Origin: Planotetraspora phitsanulokensis
GTDB lineage: Bacteria; Actinomycetota; Actinomycetes; Streptosporangiales; Streptosporangiaceae
Direction of reading: 5' to 3'
DNA: 64,000 nucleotides
Assembly: GCF_016863295.1 (NCBI RefSeq)
Contig: NZ_BOOP01000004.1
Coordinates: 372,001-436,000, forward strand
Part shown: piece after piece, positions 42,994 through 50,749 of the stretch
Numbering within the stretch: position 1 is the stretch's first letter
Layout of the letters: each line of letters starts with the position of its first letter
The notes under the pieces: model-generated
The model's database searches: none
The model's input: the letters and a program-made list of their open reading frames with translations, nothing else
What the model was told of the DNA's origin: nothing
Position numbers and translations under genes: made by a program

Positions 42994-44916
42994 CTACCAG
43001 CCGACGGCCTGCCCGTCCTTCCGGAAGTCGGAGCCCGCCCGGTACATGCCGTTGACGGGCGGATCGCCGTCGATCCCGCCGCCCTGCGGCGGCTTTGCGG
43101 CCGGATCCGGAGTGAACAGCAGCGCCTGGTAGCCGCCCATGAGGTCGCCGTTGGCGCGGACCGGCTTCTGCCCCCACGCCGCCAGCTGTTCCCCGACCAG
43201 GTCGTACAGGCCGGACTCGAGATCGAGCTCGTCGGTGGCCTGGTCGTGGTGGAACCGCGCCGCGTCCCCGGCGGCCTGCACGTTCATCCCGAGATCGACC
43301 ATGTTGACGATCTCCTGGACCTGGGCCTGCGGTTGTTCGTCGCCGCTCATCGTGCCGAACGCGAGCAACGGCTTGCCGTTCTTCATGACGAAGGCGGGGA
43401 TGATCGTGTGGAACGGCCTCTTGCGCGGCGCGACCACGTTGGGGCTCGCGGGGTCCAGAGAGAACAGGTTGCCCCTGTCCTGCAGCGGGAAGCCGTACCC
43501 GGGGACGGTGATCTGCGACCCGAAGTAGTCGTAGATGCTGTAGATGAACGACACCATGTTCCCCCACCGGTCGCCGACCGTGAGATAGACGGTGTCACCG
43601 TGGTGGACGGTCTTGATCTCCGGTGCCCGCGCCTGCGTCAGCGAGATCTTGCCGCACAACGACGCGGCGTACTGCTTGGAGAGCAGCCGGTCCAACGGCA
43701 CGCGTTCGAAGCGCGGGTCCGCGTTGTGGGCCTCGAGGTCGGAGAAGGCCAGCTTCTTCGCCTCGACGAGAACCTGCCAGAACGTGGCCGAGCGCGGGCC
43801 GAGCGCCGCGAGGTCGTAGCCCAGGCGCGGGCCGCACTGCTCGACGATGTTGAGCATTTCGAGGGTGGCGAAGCCCTGCGAGTTCGGCGGCGTCTGGAAG
43901 ACCTCGTAGCCCTTGTACGTCGTGGAGATCGGCGTGACCCACTCCGAACGGAAATCGGCGAGGTCGGACGGGACCCACTTCGCGCCCAGTCTGTTGACCT
44001 TGGCGAGGATGGCGTCCGCGATGGGCCCCTTGTAGAACGCGTCCCGCCCCCGGCTCGCGAGGGTGCGGTAGGCCTTCGCCAGATCCGGGTTGCGCACGTT
44101 GCTGTACAGCGGGGGCGCCTTGCCGTCGACGAGGAAGGTCTTCACCGAGTCGGGATCCTGCGCGAGATCCTCCTCCATGTACTCCCAGTCGCGGTGGATC
44201 CGCTCGGTGAGTCCGTAACCCTGCTCGGCCGTCGTGATCGCGGGTTTGAGCACCTGGTCGAAGTCCATGGTCCCGAAGCGCCGGAGCAGTTGGTCCCACC
44301 CGTCGACCGCCCCTGGGACGGTGATGCTGTGGACTCCGTAGAGGGGCACGCCCGTGTCGGCGTCGTAGCCGAGCTTCTTGAAGTACTCCGGGGTCCAGGA
44401 GCGTGGTGCCCACCCGCTCGCGTTCAGGCCGTACAGATGACGGTCCTTGGCGGAGTAGTAGAGCATGAACATGTCTCCGCCGATGCCCGCGCTGTAGGGC
44501 TCGACGACGCCGAGCATCGCCGCCGTCGCCACCGCGGCGTCGGCGGCGTTCCCGCCGCGCTTGAGAATGTCGAGCCCCGCCTGCGCCGCGAGCGGCTGGC
44601 TCGTCGCCACCATGCCGTGCCGGGCCAGAACCTCGGAACCGGTCTGCTCGGCCCAGTTGCTGGCGCGGTCGCCGCGCACCGCCGTGATGGAGCGGCCCGG
44701 GTCGGGTTTGTCGTCGGTCGGCGTGCCGAACGGGGTGTCGGACACCGTGCCGTGGCCGGACTCGCCCATGGCGAGCGAGCCCGGCAGGATCGTCGAGCTG
44801 AGCGCGACGGCTGCGGCGGACGCCGTGATCAGCAGCCGCCGCCGGACCGTGTCGCCGCGTCGTCGGGACACGATCATTGGATGAAGCGGATGAAGCGGAC
44901 GAAGCGGTTTTCTCAC
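42994..44916 (-). CDS. Gamma-glutamyltransferase family protein (exported)
   Basis: A 640-residue GGT-type Ntn hydrolase, expected to self-cleave and to hydrolyse or transfer gamma-glutamyl groups. The large-subunit blocks are ILKRGGNAADAAVATAAMLG, VEPYSAGIGGDMFMLYY and ITVPGAVDGWDQLLRRFG; the processing Thr is in HHGDTVYLTVGDRWGNMVSF, followed by DYFGSQITVPGYGFPLQDRG. The N-terminus has an Arg-rich leader (SRRRGDTVRRRLLITA) and a hydrophobic stretch, so it is exported, possibly by Tat. The GTG at 44916 has GGAGG 6 nt upstream. The first 13 residues come from a 9-bp repeat (44880-44906). It follows the amine-oxidase gene by 31 nt in one operon. Confidence 0.9.
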   Translation of the reverse strand: MRKPLRPLHPLHPMIVSRRRGDTVRRRLLITASAAAVALSSTILPGSLAMGESGHGTVSDTPFGTPTDDKPDPGRSITAVRGDRASNWAEQTGSEVLARHGMVATSQPLAAQAGLDILKRGGNAADAAVATAAMLGVVEPYSAGIGGDMFMLYYSAKDRHLYGLNASGWAPRSWTPEYFKKLGYDADTGVPLYGVHSITVPGAVDGWDQLLRRFGTMDFDQVLKPAITTAEQGYGLTERIHRDWEYMEEDLAQDPDSVKTFLVDGKAPPLYSNVRNPDLAKAYRTLASRGRDAFYKGPIADAILAKVNRLGAKWVPSDLADFRSEWVTPISTTYKGYEVFQTPPNSQGFATLEMLNIVEQCGPRLGYDLAALGPRSATFWQVLVEAKKLAFSDLEAHNADPRFERVPLDRLLSKQYAASLCGKISLTQARAPEIKTVHHGDTVYLTVGDRWGNMVSFIYSIYDYFGSQITVPGYGFPLQDRGNLFSLDPASPNVVAPRKRPFHTIIPAFVMKNGKPLLAFGTMSGDEQPQAQVQEIVNMVDLGMNVQAAGDAARFHHDQATDELDLESGLYDLVGEQLAAWGQKPVRANGDLMGGYQALLFTPDPAAKPPQGGGIDGDPPVNGMYRAGSDFRKDGQAVGW

Positions 44917-44947
44917 CAGAGACCTCCATGCTCGCCTGGGATGCCGG

Positions 44948-46897
44948 CTACGGTGCGACGCCGTCCACGCCGCGGGAGACCGAGTCGCTCGGCTTTCCCG
45001 CCAGGTCGCGGACGGCGCGGTAGGCCATGTCGATCGCCGAGTCCACGTACGCCCGGGGTGCGGAGTCGGAGTTCGCCACCGCGACGCGGCCCCACCGGCG
45101 GCGTGCGACGTGGCTGGGAAGTTCGCCGTCGGGCCAGAACGTGTCCCAGGGCAGTCCGTATTCGTAGGCGTAGGCGTGGGACCAGCGGTTCACCGTGATG
45201 CCCTCGATGTCGCGGGCCGGGTCGAAGCCGCCGTTCCCGAGGGCGCGTCCGAGCTGGTCGCGGATCGCCCGCTCCATGTCCTGGAACGACGTGGCCAGCA
45301 GCTCCCGCCGGCCGGCCTGTCCCTGCTCCCGCGGCGGCAACCCGGGCTTGCACATCGTCTTGGCGAGGTGCAGGATCGCCGGTTCACGCGGGTCGTCCGG
45401 GAATCTGTAGTCGCCCATGCTGACCGGGAAGTCCAGGCCCGCGCTCCCCCAGTACATCGTCGGGTACCGGACGCTGGAGATCTTGAGCCGGTCGAACGCC
45501 GTCCAGTCGCGGACCTGCACGTTGGTGTAGACGAGCGAGAGCTTGCCCGCGTACTGCAGCGCCGCACGCTGCTCGGCGGAGATCTCCTCGGTCAGGTACG
45601 GGATCATCTGGTTGTTGCAGGCCAGCACCACATGGCGGGCGTGGACCGTGCGCAGGTCGCCGGACTGGACGTACGCGATCTCGACCCGCCGGGCGTGGTC
45701 GACGTGCCTGACGCGGACGGCCGGCGCGCTGAGGCGGATCCGGACCCGGTTGCCCTTCCGGTCGAGCCGGTCGTAGTGCAGCAGGCTGGTCGTGATGGTC
45801 TCCATGCCGCGCCCCGGCAGCGCGTCGGGAATGAGCTTGCGGACCAGCGCGCGTGCGACGCCGCCGTTGCCCTCGGGGAAGTGGTAGATGTAGTCGTCCT
45901 CCGAGGTCCACAACTTCTGACCGGTCGGCGCGAGCCGCCGGTCCGGCTGGTCCCAGTCGAGCCCGAGGCCGTCGAAGCCGGCGAACTCGATGGAGGCGTC
46001 GAGGGCTCCGACCGCGTCCGCGCCGTAGCCCCAGTTCCCGTTGGGCGTGGTCTGCAGGAACCTGACGGCGTCCGGGTGCGCCCTGACGTGCTCGGTCAGG
46101 TACTCCCGATAGGTGATCCGGGCGAGCCGGTCCTTCTTCTCCTTGTCGGTGAGCCCGGCCATCCAGTCTTCGGGCGCGTCGTAGATCTTGCTCAGGTCGC
46201 TCTTGGCCCGGTCCGCCATGGGCGCGTTCCTGAGGATCTCGGCGTACTCCGTGCCGGGCCGGTAGGCCACGAAATGGTCGCGTCCCCACGACTCCTTGTC
46301 GAAGTACAGGGCCCTGCCGAGCCCGTGCCTGGCGTCGAAGCCGGAGTCGAAGTACTTCTTGAAGCGCTTGACCTCGATCCCGACGTCCTCGATGAGCGAG
46401 CGGGCCTCGCGGCTGAAGGTCGAAGGGGACTCCAGCGACTGCGAGCCGCCGTACCCGACGAGTAATCGCCCGTGTGCGCGGAACTCGTTCCTGCGCGCGT
46501 GACCGCCGACGTCGTCGAGCGCGTCGAGGATCAGGATGCGGGCGTCCCGGTCGAACTCCCGCTGGTAGAAACGGGCCGCCGACAGTCCGCTGATGCCGCC
46601 GCCCACCACCACCAGGTCGTACTCCTCGCCGGTACGGCGCGGCTCGCCCGCGTCCCTCCAGAACGTGCCGTCGCGGAGCCTGTGCGGCACGGTCATGGAG
46701 TCGTTCGTGTAGCCCCGCATCCCCTGAAGCGCCGGCGGATACGCGTCCCCCGCCTTCCGTCCGGTGTCGGCCGCGGCGGCGCCTGTGCCGAGACCACCCA
46801 GTGCGACCGCCCCCACCGCGACCGCGACTCCGTCGATGAAGTCGCGGCGGCTGATCGGGCGCCGCATGCCCAGTTCGTCGTCGGATCGTTCGGGCAT
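44948..46897 (-). CDS. Spermidine dehydrogenase-like FAD-dependent amine oxidase (Tat-exported)
   Basis: A 649-residue flavoprotein. A twin-arginine leader (RRPISRRDFIDGVAVAVGA) precedes the FAD motif YDLVVVGGGISGLSAARFY (about residues 93-111) and ILILDALDDVGGHARRNEF. The block GRLLVGYGGSQSLESP is characteristic of spermidine dehydrogenase (SpdH)-type amine oxidases. C-terminal landmarks are ITVNRWSHAYAYEY and GRVAVANSDSAPRAY, lining the FAD and substrate channel. It would oxidise an amine such as spermidine outside the cytoplasm. ATG 46897 has GAGGTGG upstream. It leads the operon with the gamma-glutamyltransferase and is divergent from a TetR gene. Confidence 0.82.
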   Translation of the reverse strand: MPERSDDELGMRRPISRRDFIDGVAVAVGAVALGGLGTGAAAADTGRKAGDAYPPALQGMRGYTNDSMTVPHRLRDGTFWRDAGEPRRTGEEYDLVVVGGGISGLSAARFYQREFDRDARILILDALDDVGGHARRNEFRAHGRLLVGYGGSQSLESPSTFSREARSLIEDVGIEVKRFKKYFDSGFDARHGLGRALYFDKESWGRDHFVAYRPGTEYAEILRNAPMADRAKSDLSKIYDAPEDWMAGLTDKEKKDRLARITYREYLTEHVRAHPDAVRFLQTTPNGNWGYGADAVGALDASIEFAGFDGLGLDWDQPDRRLAPTGQKLWTSEDDYIYHFPEGNGGVARALVRKLIPDALPGRGMETITTSLLHYDRLDRKGNRVRIRLSAPAVRVRHVDHARRVEIAYVQSGDLRTVHARHVVLACNNQMIPYLTEEISAEQRAALQYAGKLSLVYTNVQVRDWTAFDRLKISSVRYPTMYWGSAGLDFPVSMGDYRFPDDPREPAILHLAKTMCKPGLPPREQGQAGRRELLATSFQDMERAIRDQLGRALGNGGFDPARDIEGITVNRWSHAYAYEYGLPWDTFWPDGELPSHVARRRWGRVAVANSDSAPRAYVDSAIDMAYRAVRDLAGKPSDSVSRGVDGVAP

Positions 46898-46904
46898 GAT
46901 CCAC

Positions 46905-46947
46905 CTCATTTCTTTAGCGATGATAGAGAAATGAGGGCCGCGATAAT
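46905..46947. promoter_or_regulatory. TetR-type operator and leaderless -10
   Basis: CTCATTTCT (46905-46913) and AGAAATGAG (46927-46935) are perfect 9-bp inverted arms with a 13-bp centre, in the 56-bp gap between the divergent amine oxidase and TetR genes. GATAAT (46942-46947) lies 6 nt before the TetR ATG. A single bound repressor could cover both promoters. Confidence 0.65.
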
Positions 46948-46953
46948 AGACCC

Positions 46954-47616
46954 ATGCCACGGCCCAATCACTCGGAGCGGACACGCGCCCAGATCGTCGA
47001 GGCCGCGGTCGCCCTGCTCGACGCGGAGGGGCTCGAGGCGCTGTCCACCCGCAGGCTCGCGGCCGAGCTCGGGGTCCGCGGGCCGACCCTGTACCACTAC
47101 TTCGCCGACAAGAACTCCCTGCTCGAGGCGGTCAGGGATCGGATCGCGGCGGAGATCTGGACGGGCGTGGAGTCCCGGCTGGCCGACATCGAGTCCGGAG
47201 ACTGGGAGCGGGTTCTGCGCGGCTACGTCGACGGCGCCCTCAGCGCGATGGCGCGGCACCCCAGGGCCATCGGCCTGATGGCCCTCGGCGCCGCCACCAG
47301 GCAGTCGACACTGCGGGGCTACGAGACGATGCTCACGCGCCTGACCGAATGCGGCTGGCCGCTCGGGCTCGCCTGGCAGATCTTCCTCGCCGCCGAGAAC
47401 CTGATGCTGAGCGCCGCACTCGAAGCGGGTCAGCCCGCTTTCGCGCCGTCATCCGAACAGACGGCGGAACTGCCCCTGCTGCGGGCCCTCGCGGGCGAGC
47501 TCGCGGCGGATCCGTCGCTCGACGACGGGTACGAGACGGGGCTCGACGCGCTGATCGCGGGCATCGGCGTCACCCTCGGCGCGTACCGGAACCCGGACGT
47601 CCGGTCGCCGCACTGA
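46954..47616 (+). CDS. TetR family transcriptional regulator
   Basis: A 220-residue repressor. SERTRAQIVEAAVALLDAEGLEAL then STRRLAAELGVRGPTLYHYFADKNSLLEAV is the TetR helix-turn-helix; the C-terminal region (LMALGAATRQSTLRGYETML) resembles the TetR/TetR_C_1-type ligand domain. No ribosome site; GATAAT is exactly 6 nt before the ATG, so the mRNA is probably leaderless. It is divergent from the SpdH-like operon and upstream of a second SpdH-like gene on its own strand, so it may control both. Confidence 0.9.
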   Translation: MPRPNHSERTRAQIVEAAVALLDAEGLEALSTRRLAAELGVRGPTLYHYFADKNSLLEAVRDRIAAEIWTGVESRLADIESGDWERVLRGYVDGALSAMARHPRAIGLMALGAATRQSTLRGYETMLTRLTECGWPLGLAWQIFLAAENLMLSAALEAGQPAFAPSSEQTAELPLLRALAGELAADPSLDDGYETGLDALIAGIGVTLGAYRNPDVRSPH

Positions 47617-47630
47617 GCCCTCACGAACCC

Positions 47631-47684
47631 TTCGCTCCCTTCGCTCCCTTCGCTCCCTTCGCTCCCTTCGCTCCCTTCGCTCCC
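47631..47684 (+). repeat. Six tandem copies of a 9-bp unit
   Basis: TTCGCTCCC is repeated six times without a mismatch, 15 nt after the TetR stop. A perfect simple array like this is likely to vary in copy number between strains. It has no coding role that I can support. Confidence 0.9.
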
Positions 47685-47692
47685 TAGGCTTC

Positions 47693-47789
47693 CTCGCGAA
47701 CCCTTCGCGCACGCGCGCGTACCTCGCGAACCACCTCTTCCTCCGAATCACCCCTCCCTCGCGAACCCTTCGCGCCCGCGCGCGTACCT
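47693..47789 (+). repeat. Two 32-bp direct repeats, 65 bp apart
   Basis: Copies at 47693-47724 and 47758-47789 differ at one base. Each contains CGCGAA-CCC-TTCGCG, a 6-bp hairpin, followed by a CG-alternating run. A degenerate third copy (CTCACGAACCCTTCGC, 47621-47636) leads straight into the 9-bp array, so that array probably arose from slippage in this element. The hairpins may help terminate the TetR transcript. Confidence 0.8.
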
Positions 47790-47848
47790 TGCACCTCAGA
47801 AATGGTCAAGGCACGCATCACCCTGGTTATCCGTCGTTCTCAGAGCTT

Positions 47849-47923
47849 CGAAATACGGATTTCGTCGTCATTTCCGGATATCTCGAAAGATTCATTGACT
47901 GGCCCGTTATGTGCTTCTAGCGT
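47849..47923 (+). promoter_or_regulatory. Promoter region of the second SpdH-like gene
   Basis: TTGACT (47895-47900) and TAGCGT (47918-47923) are 17 bp apart and about 40 bp upstream of the GTG at 47964. CGAAAT-ACGG-ATTTCG (47849-47864) is a perfect 6-4-6 inverted repeat upstream. The whole 47800-47925 stretch is much more AT-rich than its surroundings. Confidence 0.5.
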
Positions 47924-47963
47924 CCGCAGCATCCGTCGATCACCACGACATGACGAGGTGCAC

Positions 47964-49877
47964 GTGGCCAGGTTCACCGACGACGAGTTGGGCATGAAGC
48001 GGGGAATCACCCGGCGGGACCTTCTGAACGGAATGCTGGTGGGCGGCGGCGCCGCCGCGCTGAGCGCGGCGCTGCCGGGCGGCGCCGCGCACGCGTCCAC
48101 CGGGCACGGCGGCGGCTCCCCGTATCCGCCGACCAGCAACGGCGTCGTCGGCCAGACGGACGCGGCCCGGACGGTCGGCCACGATGTCACCTTCGGCGGC
48201 GCCGACCCCGGACCTGCTCGTGACCTGCGCGAACACTATGACCTGGTGGTCGTGGGCGGCGGCGTGAGCGGCCTGGCCGCCGCGTATTTCTATCGGAAGG
48301 CCTTCGGCTCCCGCGCCCGCATCCTGGTTCTCGAAGCCCTCGCGGACTTCGGCGGCCACCAGCACCGCAACGAGTTCCAGGTCCGGGGCCGCACGCTGCT
48401 GAGCAACGGCGGCATGGTCAACCTCGACAGCCCCGACACGTGGAACTCCCCCTCACTGAGCCTCATGGACGACCTCGGCATCGACTTCGCGAAACTCGCC
48501 GAGGGCGTCGACACCGGCTACTACACCTCGAAGGGGCTCGGCACCGGCTACTTCTTCCCGGAGGAGGGCTTCGGCGCCGACACCCTGGTCACGCGCGGCG
48601 CGACCGAGCCGCTCAGCACGCTGATCGCCCGGCTGCCGCTGTCGGAGACCGCGCGCGCGGACATCCTCAAGGTGGAGAACACCACGGAGGACTACTTCCC
48701 CGGTCTCAGCGACGCGGAGAAGAAGCAGCGCCTCGCCCGGATCAGCTATGCGGACTACCTGCGCCACCACGTGGGCGTCGGCGAGGAGGCGCTCGTCTTC
48801 TACCAGCGCCGCACGCACGGGCTGTGGGGCACCGGCATCGAGGCCGTCCCCGCCGGAGACTGCTGGGGCACCGGCCTGCCCGGCTTCAGGGGGCTCGCGC
48901 TCGAGCCGACTCCGTACAACGGCATCGGGCGCACCCCCGCGATGTCCCTCACCACGGCCGACGAGGAGCTCTACTACTTCCCCGACGGCGGCGCCACGGT
49001 GTCGAGGCTGCTGGTGTCGCAGCTCGTCCCCGGGGTCTTCTCCGGACGCCAGACGATGGAGAGCGTCATCACGGCCCGGGCCGACTACGGCAGGCTCGAC
49101 AGGGCCGGCTCCGACGTGCGGATCCGGCTCAACGCCATGGCCACCGACGTGCGCCATCGGCGCGGCACCCGCGGGCCGGTCGACGTCGAATACGTCAGCG
49201 GCGGCAAGACGTACCGGGTGAGCGGGTCGCACGTCGTCATGGCCTGCTGGAACAGCGTGGCCTCCTACATCGTCCCCGGGCTCCCGTCCGCCCAGGTCGA
49301 GGCCATGCGTTACGGGGTCAAGGTGCCACTGGTCTACGCCAGGGTCGCCCTCCGCGACTGGCGGGCCTGGGAACGGGCCGGCATCTCGCGGATCACGCCG
49401 TACGGCACGTTCTGGGACAGCTGCTCCCTCGCCACGACCACCCACCAGGGCGGATACGCGTCGGCCCGCGAATCGGACGAGCCGATCGTCGTCACGCTCT
49501 CCAAGACGCCGAACCAACCCGGCCTGCCGATCACCCGGGACCAGCACAGGGCCGGGCGCCGGCTGTTGCTCGAGACGTCCTTCAGCGACTTCGAACGCGA
49601 GATCCGCGACCTGATGCAACGCGCTCTCGGACCCAGCGGCTTCCGCGCCTCCAGGGACATCATGGCGATCACCGTGAACCGCTGGTCGCACGGGTACGCG
49701 TACGAGTACAACTCCATCGCCGACCCGGTGATCTTCAAGCCGGTCGCCGAGCAGCCGTTCGTCCTCGCTCGCCGGCCGTTCGGGAACATCACCATCGCGA
49801 ACTCCGACGCCGGGGCCTTCGGCTACACGCACGCCGCCGTCGACGAGGCCTTCCGGGCGGTGAAGGAGCTCACCTGA
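47964..49877 (+). CDS. Spermidine dehydrogenase-like FAD-dependent oxidoreductase, paralogue 2 (Tat-exported)
   Basis: A 637-residue flavoprotein clearly paralogous to the enzyme at 44948-46897. Both share the opening DDELGM, a twin-arginine leader (here KRGITRRDLLNGMLVGGGAA), the FAD motif YDLVVVGGGVSGLAAAYFY, ILVLEALADFGGHQHRNEF, and ITVNRWSHGYAYEY near the end. The SpdH-type block GYGGSQSLESP is replaced by SNGGMVNLDSPDTWN, so its substrate may differ. The GTG at 47964 has GAGGTG upstream; earlier in-frame starts would run through the promoter. It follows the TetR gene on the same strand behind its own promoter. Confidence 0.8.
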   Translation: MARFTDDELGMKRGITRRDLLNGMLVGGGAAALSAALPGGAAHASTGHGGGSPYPPTSNGVVGQTDAARTVGHDVTFGGADPGPARDLREHYDLVVVGGGVSGLAAAYFYRKAFGSRARILVLEALADFGGHQHRNEFQVRGRTLLSNGGMVNLDSPDTWNSPSLSLMDDLGIDFAKLAEGVDTGYYTSKGLGTGYFFPEEGFGADTLVTRGATEPLSTLIARLPLSETARADILKVENTTEDYFPGLSDAEKKQRLARISYADYLRHHVGVGEEALVFYQRRTHGLWGTGIEAVPAGDCWGTGLPGFRGLALEPTPYNGIGRTPAMSLTTADEELYYFPDGGATVSRLLVSQLVPGVFSGRQTMESVITARADYGRLDRAGSDVRIRLNAMATDVRHRRGTRGPVDVEYVSGGKTYRVSGSHVVMACWNSVASYIVPGLPSAQVEAMRYGVKVPLVYARVALRDWRAWERAGISRITPYGTFWDSCSLATTTHQGGYASARESDEPIVVTLSKTPNQPGLPITRDQHRAGRRLLLETSFSDFEREIRDLMQRALGPSGFRASRDIMAITVNRWSHGYAYEYNSIADPVIFKPVAEQPFVLARRPFGNITIANSDAGAFGYTHAAVDEAFRAVKELT

Positions 49878-50016
49878 TCGGACCCCCGGACGAACGCTCC
49901 CGCCCGGAATCCCCGCCGGGCGGGACACAGGTCTCTGTCTCCGGGATCACCTTCGTTGCCACGATGCTCCTGCGCCGGCTGATCGCCGGCACGAGGACTC
50001 ATGAAGGGAGTGCGTC

Positions 50017-50709
50017 GTGGTTTCGTCGAGGTGGCGCGTCGCGGCGGGGATCGCCTGCTTGCTGGTGGGGTCGATCGGGCAGCTCGCCCAGTATCTGGTG
50101 ACGCCGGTTCTGGGCGGCGACGCCGGCGCCGCCGACCAGGTCCGCGAGGTCGCCGCGCACCTGCCGGAGATGCGGCTGGTGTTGTGGTTGGACCTGGCCG
50201 TCCTCCTGGTGGTCCCCGCCGTCCTGTACGTCTCGGCGGTCGCGGGCAGGTCTCGGCTCGCCGCCGCCGGAACGGTGCTGGCGTTCCTGACATCACTCGG
50301 CGCGATCGTCCTGGTGGCGACCGACGCTCTCTACTACGAGGCCGCTCTGCAGGCCGACCAGGCCGGGAGCATCGCCCTGGTCTCGGCGTACCAGGCGAAC
50401 GGGCTGGTCAGCGGCCTGCTCGCGGCCTATCTGCTTGGTCACGCGGTCGGGTTCATCCTGCTGGGCATCGCGCTCGCCCGCACCCGTGCCGTACCGGTGT
50501 GGGCGGGGGTGGCGTTGTGCGCGTCGCCTGTTGCGGAGATCGCGGGATACGCCTCCGGGACGTCCGCGCTGGCGGCCGCCGGCTACGCCCTGCTGGTGGT
50601 GGCGTTCGGCGCGTGCGCGGTGTCGCTGGCCCGTAAGGGTCTCCCCACGGCGGGTTCGCCCGCGCCGGCGGAGGGGCCGGTCGCGTCGGCTCCCCTCACC
50701 GCGTCCTGA
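50017..50709 (+). CDS. Membrane protein, DUF4386-like
   Basis: A 230-residue protein with about six hydrophobic segments (VAAGIACLLVGSIGQLAQYL; LVLWLDLAVLLVVPAVLYVSA; GTVLAFLTSLGAIVLVATDAL; GLVSGLLAAYLLGHAVGFIL; GYALLVVAFGACAVSLA). The arrangement resembles the DUF4386 group, but I see no diagnostic residue. GTG 50017 has AAGGGAG 8 nt upstream. It precedes the two-component genes on the same strand by 40 nt and may be co-transcribed with them, in which case it could be part of the sensory unit. Confidence 0.75.
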   Translation: MVSSRWRVAAGIACLLVGSIGQLAQYLVTPVLGGDAGAADQVREVAAHLPEMRLVLWLDLAVLLVVPAVLYVSAVAGRSRLAAAGTVLAFLTSLGAIVLVATDALYYEAALQADQAGSIALVSAYQANGLVSGLLAAYLLGHAVGFILLGIALARTRAVPVWAGVALCASPVAEIAGYASGTSALAAAGYALLVVAFGACAVSLARKGLPTAGSPAPAEGPVASAPLTAS

Positions 50710-50749
50710 AGATGCGCGAACGCGCCGCGCGACGTATGAATGGGTCGCG

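Noticed and set aside
50001-50636. An Arg-rich 211-codon frame overlapping the DUF4386-like gene
   Set aside because: It is out of frame with a hydrophobic protein that has a good ribosome site, and its own product is typical of an off-frame GC-rich translation.
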